Position numbers and translations under genes: made by a program. The notes beneath the pieces are model-generated. The model did not search any database, was not told the DNA's origin, and saw nothing but the letters and a program-made list of their open reading frames with translations. A stretch of 64,000 bases of DNA from Hyalangium versicolor (GTDB taxonomy: Bacteria > Myxococcota > Myxococcia > Myxococcales > Myxococcaceae), in the NCBI RefSeq assembly GCF_020103695.1, contig NZ_JAHXBF010000001.1:372001-436000 (forward strand), read 5' to 3'. Every line of letters begins with the position of its first letter. Within the stretch, counting starts at the first letter, position 1. This document shows, piece by piece, positions 45,239 to 53,901 of the stretch.

Positions 45239-46840
45239 TCACGGAGCGGTCGCGGTCGGAGTGATGCTGCGCGCGAGGGGAAAGAAGCGCGCGTCATCCA
45301 GGTAGAAGTCCTGAGTTCCGGATTCTGTCTCCACGTACCATCGCGCCGAGCGGAGCGTTCCGGTCCAGGACACGAGGGCAGTGCCGCTCAGCTGCGCCCA
45401 GTGAGAAGCGTCCACGGGGACCTGGAGTGTCAGCGTGACATAGTCCGTGCGGGTGTCGGTGACGAGCTCCAACGTGGCCATGGCCTCGGTGGCTCCGGAG
45501 GCCAGTCGCACCCAGACTTCGCTCTGATAGGTGGCTCCGTTGAGCAGCCGAGCCCTGACGTCCTGCTGAGGGCCCGCCCAGGGCCCGTCCCGCTGGGTCA
45601 CGTGCAGGGAGCGTTGGCCTCCATGGCTCGGGGAACTGGCGCTGCTCTGGACACAGTGGTCACAGCTCCAGCCGTTGGTGCTCTCCTCGGTATCTCCATT
45701 GTAGAGGACCTCACGGGCTTGGAGGGGCCAGAGGAGGACCGCTGCTGCTGCACCGATTCCCAGCACCACCGTTGCGCCGAGCATGAACCGTTTGCGCCGT
45801 TCTCTCCGTGGTCCCTGCTCCAGCGCTTCGAGCAGGGCGTCCATGGAGGGATGGCGCGCCGAGGGCTCCAAGGACAGGCCACGAATCAACACCCTTCGGA
45901 GCCACGGTGGCACCGCCGAGTCCTTGGGTGGATCGCGCAAGGCCTCGCGCGAGGTGCCGTCGAAGGGCCGTTCTCCAAAGAGGGCTTCATGGAGCGCTAC
46001 ACAGAAGCTGAACTGGTCGCTGCGGGCGGTCGCTTTGCTCCTCGCGAGCTGCTCGGGAGACATGTACGCGGGCGTTCCGATGGCGGCACCCGTGTGCGTC
46101 ACGGACGCGGCGGGAGAGGCCACCGGTGGAGCGCGCGGACCGGGCTCCTCGGCCACCTCCAGACTGCGAGCCAGGCCGAAGTCCGTCACCCGGACGCGTC
46201 CGTCCTGGCCCACCAGCACATTGTCTGGCTTGAAGTCGCGGTGAACGAGACCCGCCGCATGCGCCGCGGCCAGCCCCTGCCCCGCGGGCAGGAAGACTTC
46301 GAGCACCTCGCGCCAGGTCCGGGGCTTCTCGCGCAGCCACTGGCTCAGCGTTCCACCCTCGACGAACTCCATGGCCAGGAAGACCTGATCGTCCAGCAGG
46401 CCCACGTCATAGAGGGTGATGACATGCGGGTGGTTCAGGCGGGCCACTGCCTTGGCTTCGCCCAGCAGCCGTGCGCTCGCTGCCTGTTCTACTCCAGCGA
46501 AGCGGTCGCGGCGCAGCAGCTTCAAGGCCACGCGTCTGTCCAGCCGGGTGTCATACGCGGCGTAGACGACGCCCATGCCTCCTGCTCCGAGCAGGTACAG
46601 GACGAGGTAGGGCCCCAGGCGCGAGCCTGGTTCCACTGTCTTCTCGGGTTGGGGGAGCGCCTCTTCATGAGGCGAGGCGGTCGCGGGAATCCCCTGAGAG
46701 GAAATCGCCTGCCCCCACGCGGCGAGCAGGGCGCGGCAGTCCGGGCAGGCGTCGATGTGAGCAGCGGCGCTCTGGCGTTCCTCAAGGGACAGGCGCCCTG
46801 TTCCCAGGGCGACGATGGTGTTCTCGTCGAGGCAACCCAT
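45239..46840 (-). CDS. Transmembrane Ser/Thr kinase with extracellular carbohydrate-binding-like domain
   Basis: A 533-residue receptor-like kinase. Residues 20-40 form a zf-HC2/anti-sigma-type zinc finger (His-28, Cys-32, Cys-35). The Hanks kinase spans about 75-340: GAGGMGVVY, Lys-107, HRDFKPDN with Asp-202, DFG at 220-222 and MSPEQ. A single membrane helix lies at about 352-373. The outside domain (380-533) starts NGDTEESTNGWSC and continues HGGQRSLHVTQRD, WAGPQQDV, LLNGATYQSEVWVRLASG and RWYVETESGTQDFYLDDA, a CBM4_9-like beta-sandwich. The same domain ends the GH5 glycanase 109 bases upstream. The kinase therefore probably senses polysaccharide, by inference. The ATG at 46840 is chosen by homology; upstream frame lacks it. 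Confidence 0.88.
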   Translation of the reverse strand: MGCLDENTIVALGTGRLSLEERQSAAAHIDACPDCRALLAAWGQAISSQGIPATASPHEEALPQPEKTVEPGSRLGPYLVLYLLGAGGMGVVYAAYDTRLDRRVALKLLRRDRFAGVEQAASARLLGEAKAVARLNHPHVITLYDVGLLDDQVFLAMEFVEGGTLSQWLREKPRTWREVLEVFLPAGQGLAAAHAAGLVHRDFKPDNVLVGQDGRVRVTDFGLARSLEVAEEPGPRAPPVASPAASVTHTGAAIGTPAYMSPEQLARSKATARSDQFSFCVALHEALFGERPFDGTSREALRDPPKDSAVPPWLRRVLIRGLSLEPSARHPSMDALLEALEQGPRRERRKRFMLGATVVLGIGAAAAVLLWPLQAREVLYNGDTEESTNGWSCDHCVQSSASSPSHGGQRSLHVTQRDGPWAGPQQDVRARLLNGATYQSEVWVRLASGATEAMATLELVTDTRTDYVTLTLQVPVDASHWAQLSGTALVSWTGTLRSARWYVETESGTQDFYLDDARFFPLARSITPTATAP

Positions 46841-46949
46841 GCGGCTCCCCTCCCAGGCTGCCAGGACGCGACGGATCGCGCCAGAGAGGGGAGCGCCGAC
46901 TGGCCACCGGAAGCGCTTACGGGCGAAGCGCTCGCGGCGAGAGCAGGAG

Positions 46950-48500
46950 TCAGGGAGGCGGCGCGAGGAGGAGCTGCGCATCATCCACGTAGAAGCCCTG
47001 CGTGCCCGTCTCGGTCTCCACATACCAGCGCGCCGCGCTGAGCGTGCCGGTCCACGACACGATGGAGCTTCCGCTGAGCCGCGTCCACCCGGTCGCCGTG
47101 ACGGAGGTGTGGGGCGTCAGCGTGAGGTAGTTCGTGCCAGTATCCGTGACGAGCTCCAACGTCACCATGGCCTTGGCGGTACCGGAGGCCAGCCGCACCC
47201 AGACCTCGGTCTTGTAGGTGGCGCCGTTGAGCAACTGGGCTCCTACCTCCTGCTGAGGACCTGCCCAGGCGTCGGCTCGGCTGGTGACGCGCAGGGACTT
47301 CAGGCCTCCGTGGCGTGGCGAGCTGATGGTGCTCTGCGTGCAACCATTGCAGTTCCAGCCGTTGAGGCCGTCCTCGGCGTTGCCGTTGCGCAGCAGCTGA
47401 CGCGTCAGATAGCTGTAGAGGAAGTCACCCCAAATGGTGCGGGTCGTCCAGTCGGACTCGAGCAACGCCGGGCCATAGTCCACGTTCCAGCTCCACCCGG
47501 TGCTGTGCAGGCCTCGGCCCTCGAGGAACTGGTCGCGGAACTTGTTGCCAAAAGAGCTCGCGGTGCCGTCGAAGTGATCTCCCGTGGACGGCTGCTGGAA
47601 GCCCCACTCGGTGACGAAGACGGGCTTGAGCTGGTCCAGCCCATCGAGTGCCGCTGCCCATCGGGCCGGGTCGTTGCCGTCATTGCCCGCGTACACGTGC
47701 CACGTGTAGGCCGTGTTCGGGTCGGTGAGCAGGTTGTTCTTGATGCCCTTGAGGTTGTAGGCCCACGAGTTACCCGAGGCCAGGATGACCGAGCCGTTGC
47801 TCTTCGATCGGATGAGGGTGACGAGCTGCTCGAAGAAGGGCTTGAGCTGGGACCAGTAGGACACGGCGGCGCTGTCGTCCTCGGACTGCACCGGCTCGTT
47901 CCAGAGTTCGAAGATCACGCGGGGATCGTTGATCTGCATGGCCACGGTGCCCCAGAAATCCTGGGCCAGGCTGAAGCTGGAGTCATAGAGATAGGCCGGG
48001 TAGCCCCACTCCGGATCGGGGACCTCGTGCCAGCCATCCGGGAAGCCGATGGTGTGCCAGTCGATGATGACGTACAGGCCTGCCTGCAGCGCGGCGGCCG
48101 TCTGGGACTGGAGGGCTCCGAGCGTCTCGGCCCGATGATCGATCCACGCGCTGGGGTGCACGCTCAGGCGGACGGCGTTGGCTCTCCAGGTGCCGGAGAG
48201 GGTGGCGAAGTCCGCGGAGGCGCTGCGGCCGGTCAGGACGTAGTCATAGACGTCACCGAGCGCGACTCCGCGCAGGCGCACGGGCGTTCCATCGTCGCCG
48301 CGGACGAGCGTGTTCCCACTCACCTGGACTCCGGGAAGGGCGGTGAGGTGCTGGCGGGCAGTGCTGGGGTCCTGAAGGGAGGGAAGGGTTGAGGGTATGT
48401 CGCTGCCGCAGGCGCTCAGCACGAGCAGCAGGGCCGAGATGAGGAGGCGGGTGAGCAGGGGCAGGGATGTGGAGGACGCGAATGGGGACGAATCGGACAT
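46950..48500 (-). CDS. Lipoprotein GH5-type glycanase (cellulase-like) with C-terminal CBM
   Basis: A 516-residue secreted glycoside hydrolase. The signal ends in LVLSAC (lipid Cys-31). The catalytic domain, residues 55-360, shows GH5 landmarks: LRGVALGD, RLSVH, YVIIDWHT, IFELWNEP with proton donor Glu-202, TWHVYAG, and VFVTEWGFQ with nucleophile Glu-298. This fits endo-beta-1,4-glucanase or a related mannanase or xylanase. From about residue 365 the CBM4_9-like domain (NGNAEDGLNGWNC, WAGPQQEV, LLNGATYKTEVWVRLASG) closely matches the outer domain of the kinase encoded downstream. GGGAGC precedes the ATG at 48500. Lipid anchoring would keep it at the cell surface. Confidence 0.88.
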   Translation of the reverse strand: MSDSSPFASSTSLPLLTRLLISALLLVLSACGSDIPSTLPSLQDPSTARQHLTALPGVQVSGNTLVRGDDGTPVRLRGVALGDVYDYVLTGRSASADFATLSGTWRANAVRLSVHPSAWIDHRAETLGALQSQTAAALQAGLYVIIDWHTIGFPDGWHEVPDPEWGYPAYLYDSSFSLAQDFWGTVAMQINDPRVIFELWNEPVQSEDDSAAVSYWSQLKPFFEQLVTLIRSKSNGSVILASGNSWAYNLKGIKNNLLTDPNTAYTWHVYAGNDGNDPARWAAALDGLDQLKPVFVTEWGFQQPSTGDHFDGTASSFGNKFRDQFLEGRGLHSTGWSWNVDYGPALLESDWTTRTIWGDFLYSYLTRQLLRNGNAEDGLNGWNCNGCTQSTISSPRHGGLKSLRVTSRADAWAGPQQEVGAQLLNGATYKTEVWVRLASGTAKAMVTLELVTDTGTNYLTLTPHTSVTATGWTRLSGSSIVSWTGTLSAARWYVETETGTQGFYVDDAQLLLAPPP

Positions 48501-48661
48501 GGTTGCTCCCGGGATCGGGTTCAACCTCCCGACAGGAAGCCCCGGAACATGTCGCACCGCGAAATGCACCCTCCTGTGCGAATCGAGAGTTTCAGCGTTC
48601 TGCGTGAAATGCTTGTCCTGGGCGCCGTGGGCTGAGCACACTCGGAGAAGGAGAATCCCGC

Positions 48662-50521
48662 ATGCCCAAGCGATCGTCATCAGCGCCTGCCAACCTTCCC
48701 CGCGGCAAGACCTCCCTGGGGGACTTTCGCGAAAGATTCATGGCGCGCGCCGCGGAGCTGGCGGCACGAGAGGACGTCCGAGTCCTCTGGAATCACGTCG
48801 GCGAGCCGAGCACGCGCGAGAAGGTGAAGCAGGTGGCCGAGAAGGCAGGCGTGCAACTCTCCGAGGCGGAGATCGAGTTCTACGCGCGCTCGAATGGGCT
48901 GGCCCTGGTGTGGGTGCCGGTTCACGCGCCAGGCTTCGATTCCAAGGTACACAAGTCGAAGAAGGGGATACCCACGCTTCGAGAGGTCGAGTCGCTCGAC
49001 ACGGACTCCTTCCGGATGATCGTCATGCCTCCCATCGAGAGGGTGGTGGAGCCGATCATCGACTACTCCCGGGATCTTGATGGGGACGTGGGGCGGCTGT
49101 TCGGGGTCGACTTTCCGGGGCAATACACCACCCCGGCCCTGGTGGTGCTCAAAGGAAAACCCACGGTCGTGAAGGTCGGAGACGACTACGGTGCGGATTG
49201 GACGTCGTCACGCGCGTCGAGCCTCGAGGACTATGTCGAGACCCTCCTCGCGACGTGGGGCGACGTGTCGTGGCGCCGCACCCTCTACATCCGGCGGGAG
49301 CACGAAGTCGGCCGTGCTTATTTCGAGGCGAAGCCGGTGCCGCTGGAATCGCTCCTTCCGCCGGTGCCCACTTCGAGCGCCAAGGAGGAACTCGCGCTCC
49401 TGCGCACGTTGAGGCGCGAACGGTTGGGGAAGCTGTCCGACGAGCTCCTCGCCAAGGCCGCCAGGGCGCTGTTCTCGAAGAACGAGGAGCTCCTTCGTTG
49501 TGCGGCTCAGTGCCTCCGGGACGACCGCGTCCGTTCGGTACCTCATGTCAAAACGGTGGTTGCGGCCCTGGAGAAACGCGCCACCGACCTTACGTGGGAC
49601 CGCCGGTCTGTTGATGCATTCCGGCCTGACGAGCTCACGTCGATCGTGGACCTGATCCATGTCCCGCTCGAGCTCCAGGATGCGGAAGTGGTGCTCCGGC
49701 ATGGCGGTAGCTATTGGGGCGCACGGGCTCGTGCCGCGCGGGACTCGGGAGGCGCTCTCCTCGAGACGCTCGCCGCGCTCCTGGATGGAGACGTGTATGA
49801 CAAGTTCAGCGCCGTGGGGGCGGCGATCCTGCTGGGGCCCGCCGTGGCTCCGCTCCGGCGGCGCCTGGAAGCCCTTTTCAGCATCGAGGAAACCTACTTC
49901 GATCTCGAGCTGTCCGATGCCGCCGCCATGGCTGTCGTGTCCATCGATCCTTCCCGAGCGGGACGGCGCAAGAAGGCTGTTCGCACCGCGATGAAGTCCG
50001 AGCTCTGGAGGTATCTCTGGCATGAGGATGACGAAACGCCGACCTGCGCGCCGCTCTTCTCTCGCCTGCCCGAGGACACCCAGGCCCAGCTGGCTCACCA
50101 CATCGCCGAGGTGAAGGTCTCATCAAGCCACGTGGCGCAACTCGAACTCCTGATGGCGTTGGGACGTGCCGGGATCGAGACCGCCTTCCAACTCGTCGAG
50201 AAGTACGCCGATGAGGAAGAGGAGAGCGATGGCGGCTACTTCAAGAGGTTCCTGCTGTGCATCGTGCTGCCCCGGTGCGAGCTGACGCGCGAAGAACGCC
50301 GCGGCCTCGTGGCGAGGGTGAAGCGCGAGCTTGTCGCCGAGAAGAAGCGGACCGGTTTCTGGCATGACGAGTACCTCGTGGCCCTGCTCACGTTGGGAGG
50401 GCTGAAGAGCTTGCCGTCCGACGTCAGACCCAAGGATCTCAAGGCCTTGGATCCAGAACGGTTCTACGCGGAGCGCAAGCCGCTCCAGCGTGCGCTGCTC
50501 GCATTCCGTGCCAGCGCCTGA
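48662..50521 (+). CDS. SUKH-like and HEAT-like repeat protein
   Basis: A 619-residue soluble protein. Residues 50-240 resemble the SMI1/KNR4 (SUKH) fold: VQLSEAEIEFYARSNGLAL at its start, then FPGQYTTPALVVLKGKP and a Trp near its end (ADWTSS). SUKH proteins are often immunity or binding proteins of polymorphic toxin systems. Residues 250-600 are helical with HEAT-like repeating units and many charged residues. No signal peptide. Strong GAAGGAGA before the ATG at 48662. It diverges from the GH5 gene across 161 bases. Function cannot be assigned; the SUKH assignment is by eye. Confidence 0.65.
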   Translation: MPKRSSSAPANLPRGKTSLGDFRERFMARAAELAAREDVRVLWNHVGEPSTREKVKQVAEKAGVQLSEAEIEFYARSNGLALVWVPVHAPGFDSKVHKSKKGIPTLREVESLDTDSFRMIVMPPIERVVEPIIDYSRDLDGDVGRLFGVDFPGQYTTPALVVLKGKPTVVKVGDDYGADWTSSRASSLEDYVETLLATWGDVSWRRTLYIRREHEVGRAYFEAKPVPLESLLPPVPTSSAKEELALLRTLRRERLGKLSDELLAKAARALFSKNEELLRCAAQCLRDDRVRSVPHVKTVVAALEKRATDLTWDRRSVDAFRPDELTSIVDLIHVPLELQDAEVVLRHGGSYWGARARAARDSGGALLETLAALLDGDVYDKFSAVGAAILLGPAVAPLRRRLEALFSIEETYFDLELSDAAAMAVVSIDPSRAGRRKKAVRTAMKSELWRYLWHEDDETPTCAPLFSRLPEDTQAQLAHHIAEVKVSSSHVAQLELLMALGRAGIETAFQLVEKYADEEEESDGGYFKRFLLCIVLPRCELTREERRGLVARVKRELVAEKKRTGFWHDEYLVALLTLGGLKSLPSDVRPKDLKALDPERFYAERKPLQRALLAFRASA

Positions 50522-50668
50522 GCCCGTCCTCCGTGTCTGCCGGCAACCCAAATCCTGTGGAATCGCGGGTTTACGCGCGTGGGGGCCGAAATGTTTCGTC
50601 ATCAAATAGGGCACGGCTCCCCCCGTCCTACCAGGCACAACGGAAGAAGCCCACCGGGAGGAAACGTC

Positions 50669-51103
50669 ATGAGGTCCAAGCTCACGTGGTTGTCCATCGC
50701 CTTCACGCTGTCCACGAGCGTTCCTGCTTTTGCCCAGACACACGATGCCTCGCCTGCTTACAACACGGGCACCGTGCCCGTGGATCGCCGGGGTAACGAG
50801 AGCCGCCGGGAGCGCGAGGAGCGGGAGCGTCGTGAGCGCGAGGAGCAGGCGCGCCGCGATCGAGAGCGCCGGGAGCGTGAAGAGCGGGAGCGTCGTGAGC
50901 GTGAGGAGCAGGCGCGCCGCGATCGAGAGCGCCGGGAGCGTGAGGAGCGGGAGCGTCGTGAGCGTGAGGCGCGTGCTCGCCGTGAGCGTGAGGAGCGAGA
51001 GCGTCGTGAGCGTGAAGAGCGGGAGCGTCGTGAGCGCGAGGAGCGTGCGCGCTGGGACCACAACAATCGCGACGTGCACGGCGCCAGCGCGGTGAACCGG
51101 TAG
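50669..51103 (+). CDS. Exported Arg/Glu-rich single-alpha-helix protein
   Basis: A 144-residue protein. A Sec signal (LTWLSIAFTLSTSVPAFA) ends after AFA. The mature part is mostly a charged helix of RER and REE tripeptides, with two nearly exact copies of a 21-residue unit REREERERREREEQARRDRE, as in single alpha-helix or coiled-coil stalks, and a short tail ending HGASAVNR. GGGAGGAAA precedes the ATG at 50669; an earlier frame from 50579 lacks support. It is probably a periplasmic rod, function unknown. The DNA repeats of 63 bp could vary by slippage. Confidence 0.7.
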   Translation: MRSKLTWLSIAFTLSTSVPAFAQTHDASPAYNTGTVPVDRRGNESRREREERERREREEQARRDRERREREERERREREEQARRDRERREREERERREREARARREREERERREREERERREREERARWDHNNRDVHGASAVNR

Positions 51104-51148
51104 GCGGTACCTGCGGTCCAGGGATGCCGGAGCGCCGCGCCAATGAGC

Positions 51149-51194
51149 GTGGCCTCCACCCCTCCGAGGTTTCCGTCCGAGGGGTAGAGGCCAC
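51149..51194. terminator. Long hairpin between convergent genes
   Basis: GTGGCCTCCACCCCTC and GAGGGGTAGAGGCCAC pair along 16 bases with one mismatch, around a 14-base loop containing GAGGTTTCCGTC. It ends the repeat-protein gene at 51256 and the helix gene at 50669. A homologous hairpin follows the duplicate gene (53833-53872). Confidence 0.7.
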
Positions 51195-51255
51195 AGGATT
51201 TGAGACGTTGCTTCCTACTCAGTGAGGGAGGGTCGCAATCTGTCCCTCCCCCTGA

Positions 51256-52749
51256 CTAACCCTCGAGCCCGGGGATGGTGAGCTTGCCCTCCTCCGTGTG
51301 CACCTGCTTGCTCAGCTGCTCATTGAAATCCGCAGGCTTGTTGTTCTCGATGAGAGCAAGGTCCTCCCGGCTGATCCTCGAGGGCTGCGCATCCCGCAGA
51401 GTCATCGGCCCGCCCGGCTGGAACTTCTCGTCGCTCGGGAGCTTGATGGACGGCTGCATCAGAGACTGGGCCGGGGAGGGGTCGACGAGCTGCTTGATGG
51501 TGTCGATGGCCTGAGTGGCGGTGGAGATGGCGTCAGCGACGGCGTTGAAGATGTTGCCGAGGTTGGACTGCAGGGAGTCGGTCGGAGAAGCCAGGGTCCC
51601 CTGCAGCGGGGCGGAGGCGCTGGCTGCGGACGGATCCATCATCTGGGGGCTGGCGAGGTCGGCAGGAAGGCCGCCGGCCGCGTAGGGATCCATCTGGGCG
51701 CTGGCGAGGTCTGCAGGGAGGCCGCCCGCGGCGTAGGGATCCATCTGGGCGCTGGCGAGGTCTGCAGGGAGGCCGCCCGCGGCGTAGGGGTCCATCGGCA
51801 TGGCACCGGCCGCGTACGGATCGGCAGGGAGGCCACCTGCGGCGTAGGGATCCATCGGAGCGGCGCCCGCGGCGTACGGGTCCATCGGAGCAGCGCCTGC
51901 AGCGTACGGGTCCATCGGAGCGGCGCCCGCAGCGTACGGGTCCATCGGAGCAGCGCCTGCGGCAAAGGGATCCATCATCTGCGGGTTGAGCATGGCCAGA
52001 GCGCTGGGCAGCATGGTGGCTGCCTGGAGTCCTGCGCCGGCCAGGCCCGCTGCGCCGCTGGCCACACCGCCGAGGGCACCGCCCACGGCCGACAGGCCAC
52101 CGCCGATGGCGCCACCGACGCCGCCGAGCGCGTTACCGACGCCGCCCAGCGCGTTACCGACGCCACCGAGCGGGTTGCTGAGGCCACCAAGTGGGTTGTT
52201 CAGGCCACCGAGCGGGTTCTTGAGCCCATTGAGGGGGTTGTTGAGGCCGCTGAGGGGGTTGTTCAGTCCGCTGAGGGGGTTGTTGAGGCCGCTGAGGGGG
52301 TTGTTCAGGCCGGGCCTGTTCAGGCCGCTGAGGGGGTTGTTGAGGCCGCTGAGGGGGTTGTTCAGGCCGGGCTTGTTGAAGCCGGGGAGGTTGCCGTTGA
52401 TGTCGGGGCGCGGGGTGAAGGTCGGCTTGCCGCCGGGGAGGTTGCCGTTGATGTCCGGGCGCGGGGTGAAGGTCGGCTTGGGAGCGCTGGGCTTACCGCC
52501 GGGGAAGTTGCCGTTGATGTCGGGGCGCGGGGTGAAGGTCGGCTTGGGAGCGCTGGGCTTGCCACCGGGCAGGTTGCCGTTGATGTCGGGGCGCGGGGTG
52601 AAGGTCGGCTTGGGAGCGCTGGGCTTGCCGCCAGGGAGCTTGCCGTTGATGTCCGGTCGCGGAGTGAAGGTCGGCTTGGGAGCGCTGGGCTTGGGAGCGC
52701 TGGGCTTGGGCAGGTTGACCTTGGGCATCGAGATCTTGGGCAGCTTCAT
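51256..52749 (-). CDS. Low-complexity repeat protein A (sigma-54-controlled family)
   Basis: A 497-residue protein in blocks: a Pro/Lys start (MKLPKISMPKVNLPKPSAPK), five [17 protein letters not shown] units, a Leu/Asn/Pro stretch of GLNNPLS heptads, a Gly/Ala-rich hydrophobic segment ([19 protein letters not shown], then ATMLPSALAML), ten [14 protein letters not shown] decapeptides, and a C-terminal helix [20 protein letters not shown] with DTIKQLVDP. There is no Sec signal peptide. AGGAG precedes the ATG at 52749. It is a close paralogue of the 53902 gene, with the same promoter, upstream dyad and terminator. I know no named family. Possible roles are a non-Sec exported filament or a surface coat. 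Confidence 0.7.
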   Translation of the reverse strand: MKLPKISMPKVNLPKPSAPKPSAPKPTFTPRPDINGKLPGGKPSAPKPTFTPRPDINGNLPGGKPSAPKPTFTPRPDINGNFPGGKPSAPKPTFTPRPDINGNLPGGKPTFTPRPDINGNLPGFNKPGLNNPLSGLNNPLSGLNRPGLNNPLSGLNNPLSGLNNPLSGLNNPLNGLKNPLGGLNNPLGGLSNPLGGVGNALGGVGNALGGVGGAIGGGLSAVGGALGGVASGAAGLAGAGLQAATMLPSALAMLNPQMMDPFAAGAAPMDPYAAGAAPMDPYAAGAAPMDPYAAGAAPMDPYAAGGLPADPYAAGAMPMDPYAAGGLPADLASAQMDPYAAGGLPADLASAQMDPYAAGGLPADLASPQMMDPSAASASAPLQGTLASPTDSLQSNLGNIFNAVADAISTATQAIDTIKQLVDPSPAQSLMQPSIKLPSDEKFQPGGPMTLRDAQPSRISREDLALIENNKPADFNEQLSKQVHTEEGKLTIPGLEG

Positions 52750-52821
52750 GGTGGATCTCCTGAGAGGACGGGGGCGACGGGGGCGGTGACGGGGCGGTGT
52801 GCCTTGACGAGCAGACATGAC

Positions 52822-52838
52822 TGCAGCGCTCGTGCCAG
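52822..52838 (-). promoter_or_regulatory. Near-consensus sigma-54 promoter for repeat gene A
   Basis: On the minus strand CTGGCACGAGCGCTGCA matches YTGGCACGrNNNTTGCW at all but one fixed position, with GG and GC ten bases apart. The start would be near 52811, about 60 bases before the ATG. The identical 17-mer precedes repeat gene B. Confidence 0.75.
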
Positions 52839-52918
52839 GGCCGGAAGCCCCAGCGTTCCACGAGGATTCAAGGGTTTGTGTGGAAGGAGGAGCCTCATGG
52901 AGGCTCAGGTGGTGACCA

Positions 52919-53698
52919 CTACCCCTGGGTCGCCGGGTGACTCGATCCATCAGGACGATGACGGTTGTCACCAGGTGAGCTGAGTCCCTGGATGGCTTCC
53001 GCCAACTCGCCGCGATTCAGGAGTCCCATCAACCTGTGCCCGCCCGCGTCCACGGACCTGAAATCAATCCTCGAGCCGCGCGCAAGCTCGACGCTGTCCT
53101 GATGCGGCACCGTGTCGTCGGACGGATCGTGGAAGACCACGATGGGCACCTGCGTGCTCCGCGCCCGGATGCTTTCCATCTTGTCCGTGGAGTCCAAACG
53201 GCCCATCCACTCGCTGGCCTTCAGGATGGCGGGGGCCAGCAGGACGGTAGGTCCGCTCCACTCACCGCGGATGATCAACTCCGCCGCGATGGCACCTCCC
53301 CAACTTGAGCCCACGATGATCTCCGGCTTCTCCCGCTGTACCGCCGCGCGTTGGACCTCGACACATGCGGCGAAGCTCCGTGCGAACGCCTTGGCCACGA
53401 GTGCCCTGCCGCGCACCGCACCCCAGATCAGCCCTAGGAGAATCGTCGCGGTGAGTCCGAGCACCGATGAACCCACGATGCACAGGACTGAGGAGATCCC
53501 AATGACGACACCGGCGAGCCACGTCTCCGGTAGGCGGAGCAGTTGGCGGAGAACCGAGTTCCGCCGCTTGAACTGCAGAACCGCCATCTGCATGTCGGGC
53601 GCGACCACGTCGAACCCTTGTTCGCGGAGGATGCGGACCTTGCTCCCCTGCGGGTGGCTTTCGAGACCGTGGATGAAGAGCACGCGAATGGGGAGCAT
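52919..53698 (-). CDS. Alpha/beta hydrolase-like protein with membrane segment
   Basis: A 259-residue protein. RVLFIHGLESHPQGSK with the oxyanion region is at the start, a hydrophobic hairpin (WLAGVVIGISSVLCIVGSSV, then LGLTATILLGLIWG) at about residues 60-95 is inserted in the core, and the nucleophile elbow is GSSWGG. VVFHDPSDDTVPHQ carries the acid and DAGGHRLMG the His, so the triad is complete. It lies between the two copies of the repeat gene, on the same strand. Its last codons contain the upstream dyad of gene A. Start 53698. Substrate unknown; an intramembrane or surface esterase is possible. Confidence 0.65.
   Translation of the reverse strand: MLPIRVLFIHGLESHPQGSKVRILREQGFDVVAPDMQMAVLQFKRRNSVLRQLLRLPETWLAGVVIGISSVLCIVGSSVLGLTATILLGLIWGAVRGRALVAKAFARSFAACVEVQRAAVQREKPEIIVGSSWGGAIAAELIIRGEWSGPTVLLAPAILKASEWMGRLDSTDKMESIRARSTQVPIVVFHDPSDDTVPHQDSVELARGSRIDFRSVDAGGHRLMGLLNRGELAEAIQGLSSPGDNRHRPDGSSHPATQG
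52957..52972. promoter_or_regulatory. Upstream dyad site for repeat gene A
   Basis: GATGACGGTTGTCACC, centred about 129 bases upstream of the -24 element, belongs to the GATGACrGyyGTCACC set found before all three sigma-54 promoters here. TGAC and GTCA are the inverted arms. It is inside the 3' end of the hydrolase gene. Confidence 0.6.
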
Positions 53699-53832
53699 CG
53701 ATTCGCCGGTTCTACCGCGTCCTGGACAGGACGTGGATGCGGCAGGCTTCGTCCACGCCGTGTCACCTTGATGCGTCCGCGAAGGCTGGGGGCCTGAACC
53801 GGGGTTCCCTGGCTCCTGTGCAGAAAGCACGA

Positions 53833-53872
53833 GGCCCCCACCCCCGACGTTTCCGTCAGAGACATGGGGGCC
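53833..53872 (-). terminator. Hairpin after repeat gene B
   Basis: GGCCCCCA and TGGGGGCC form an eight-pair stem, with GACGTTTCCGTC in the loop, like the hairpin after gene A. It begins 29 bases after the stop at 53902. Confidence 0.55.
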
Positions 53873-53901
53873 CGCGATCGCTTCGATATGAGGAGGGCGA
53901 C

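Noticed and set aside
51298..52983. 561-codon plus-strand frame with regular Val/Glu/Gly repeats
   Set aside because: The regularity comes from the antisense of repeat gene A; no start signal or homology.
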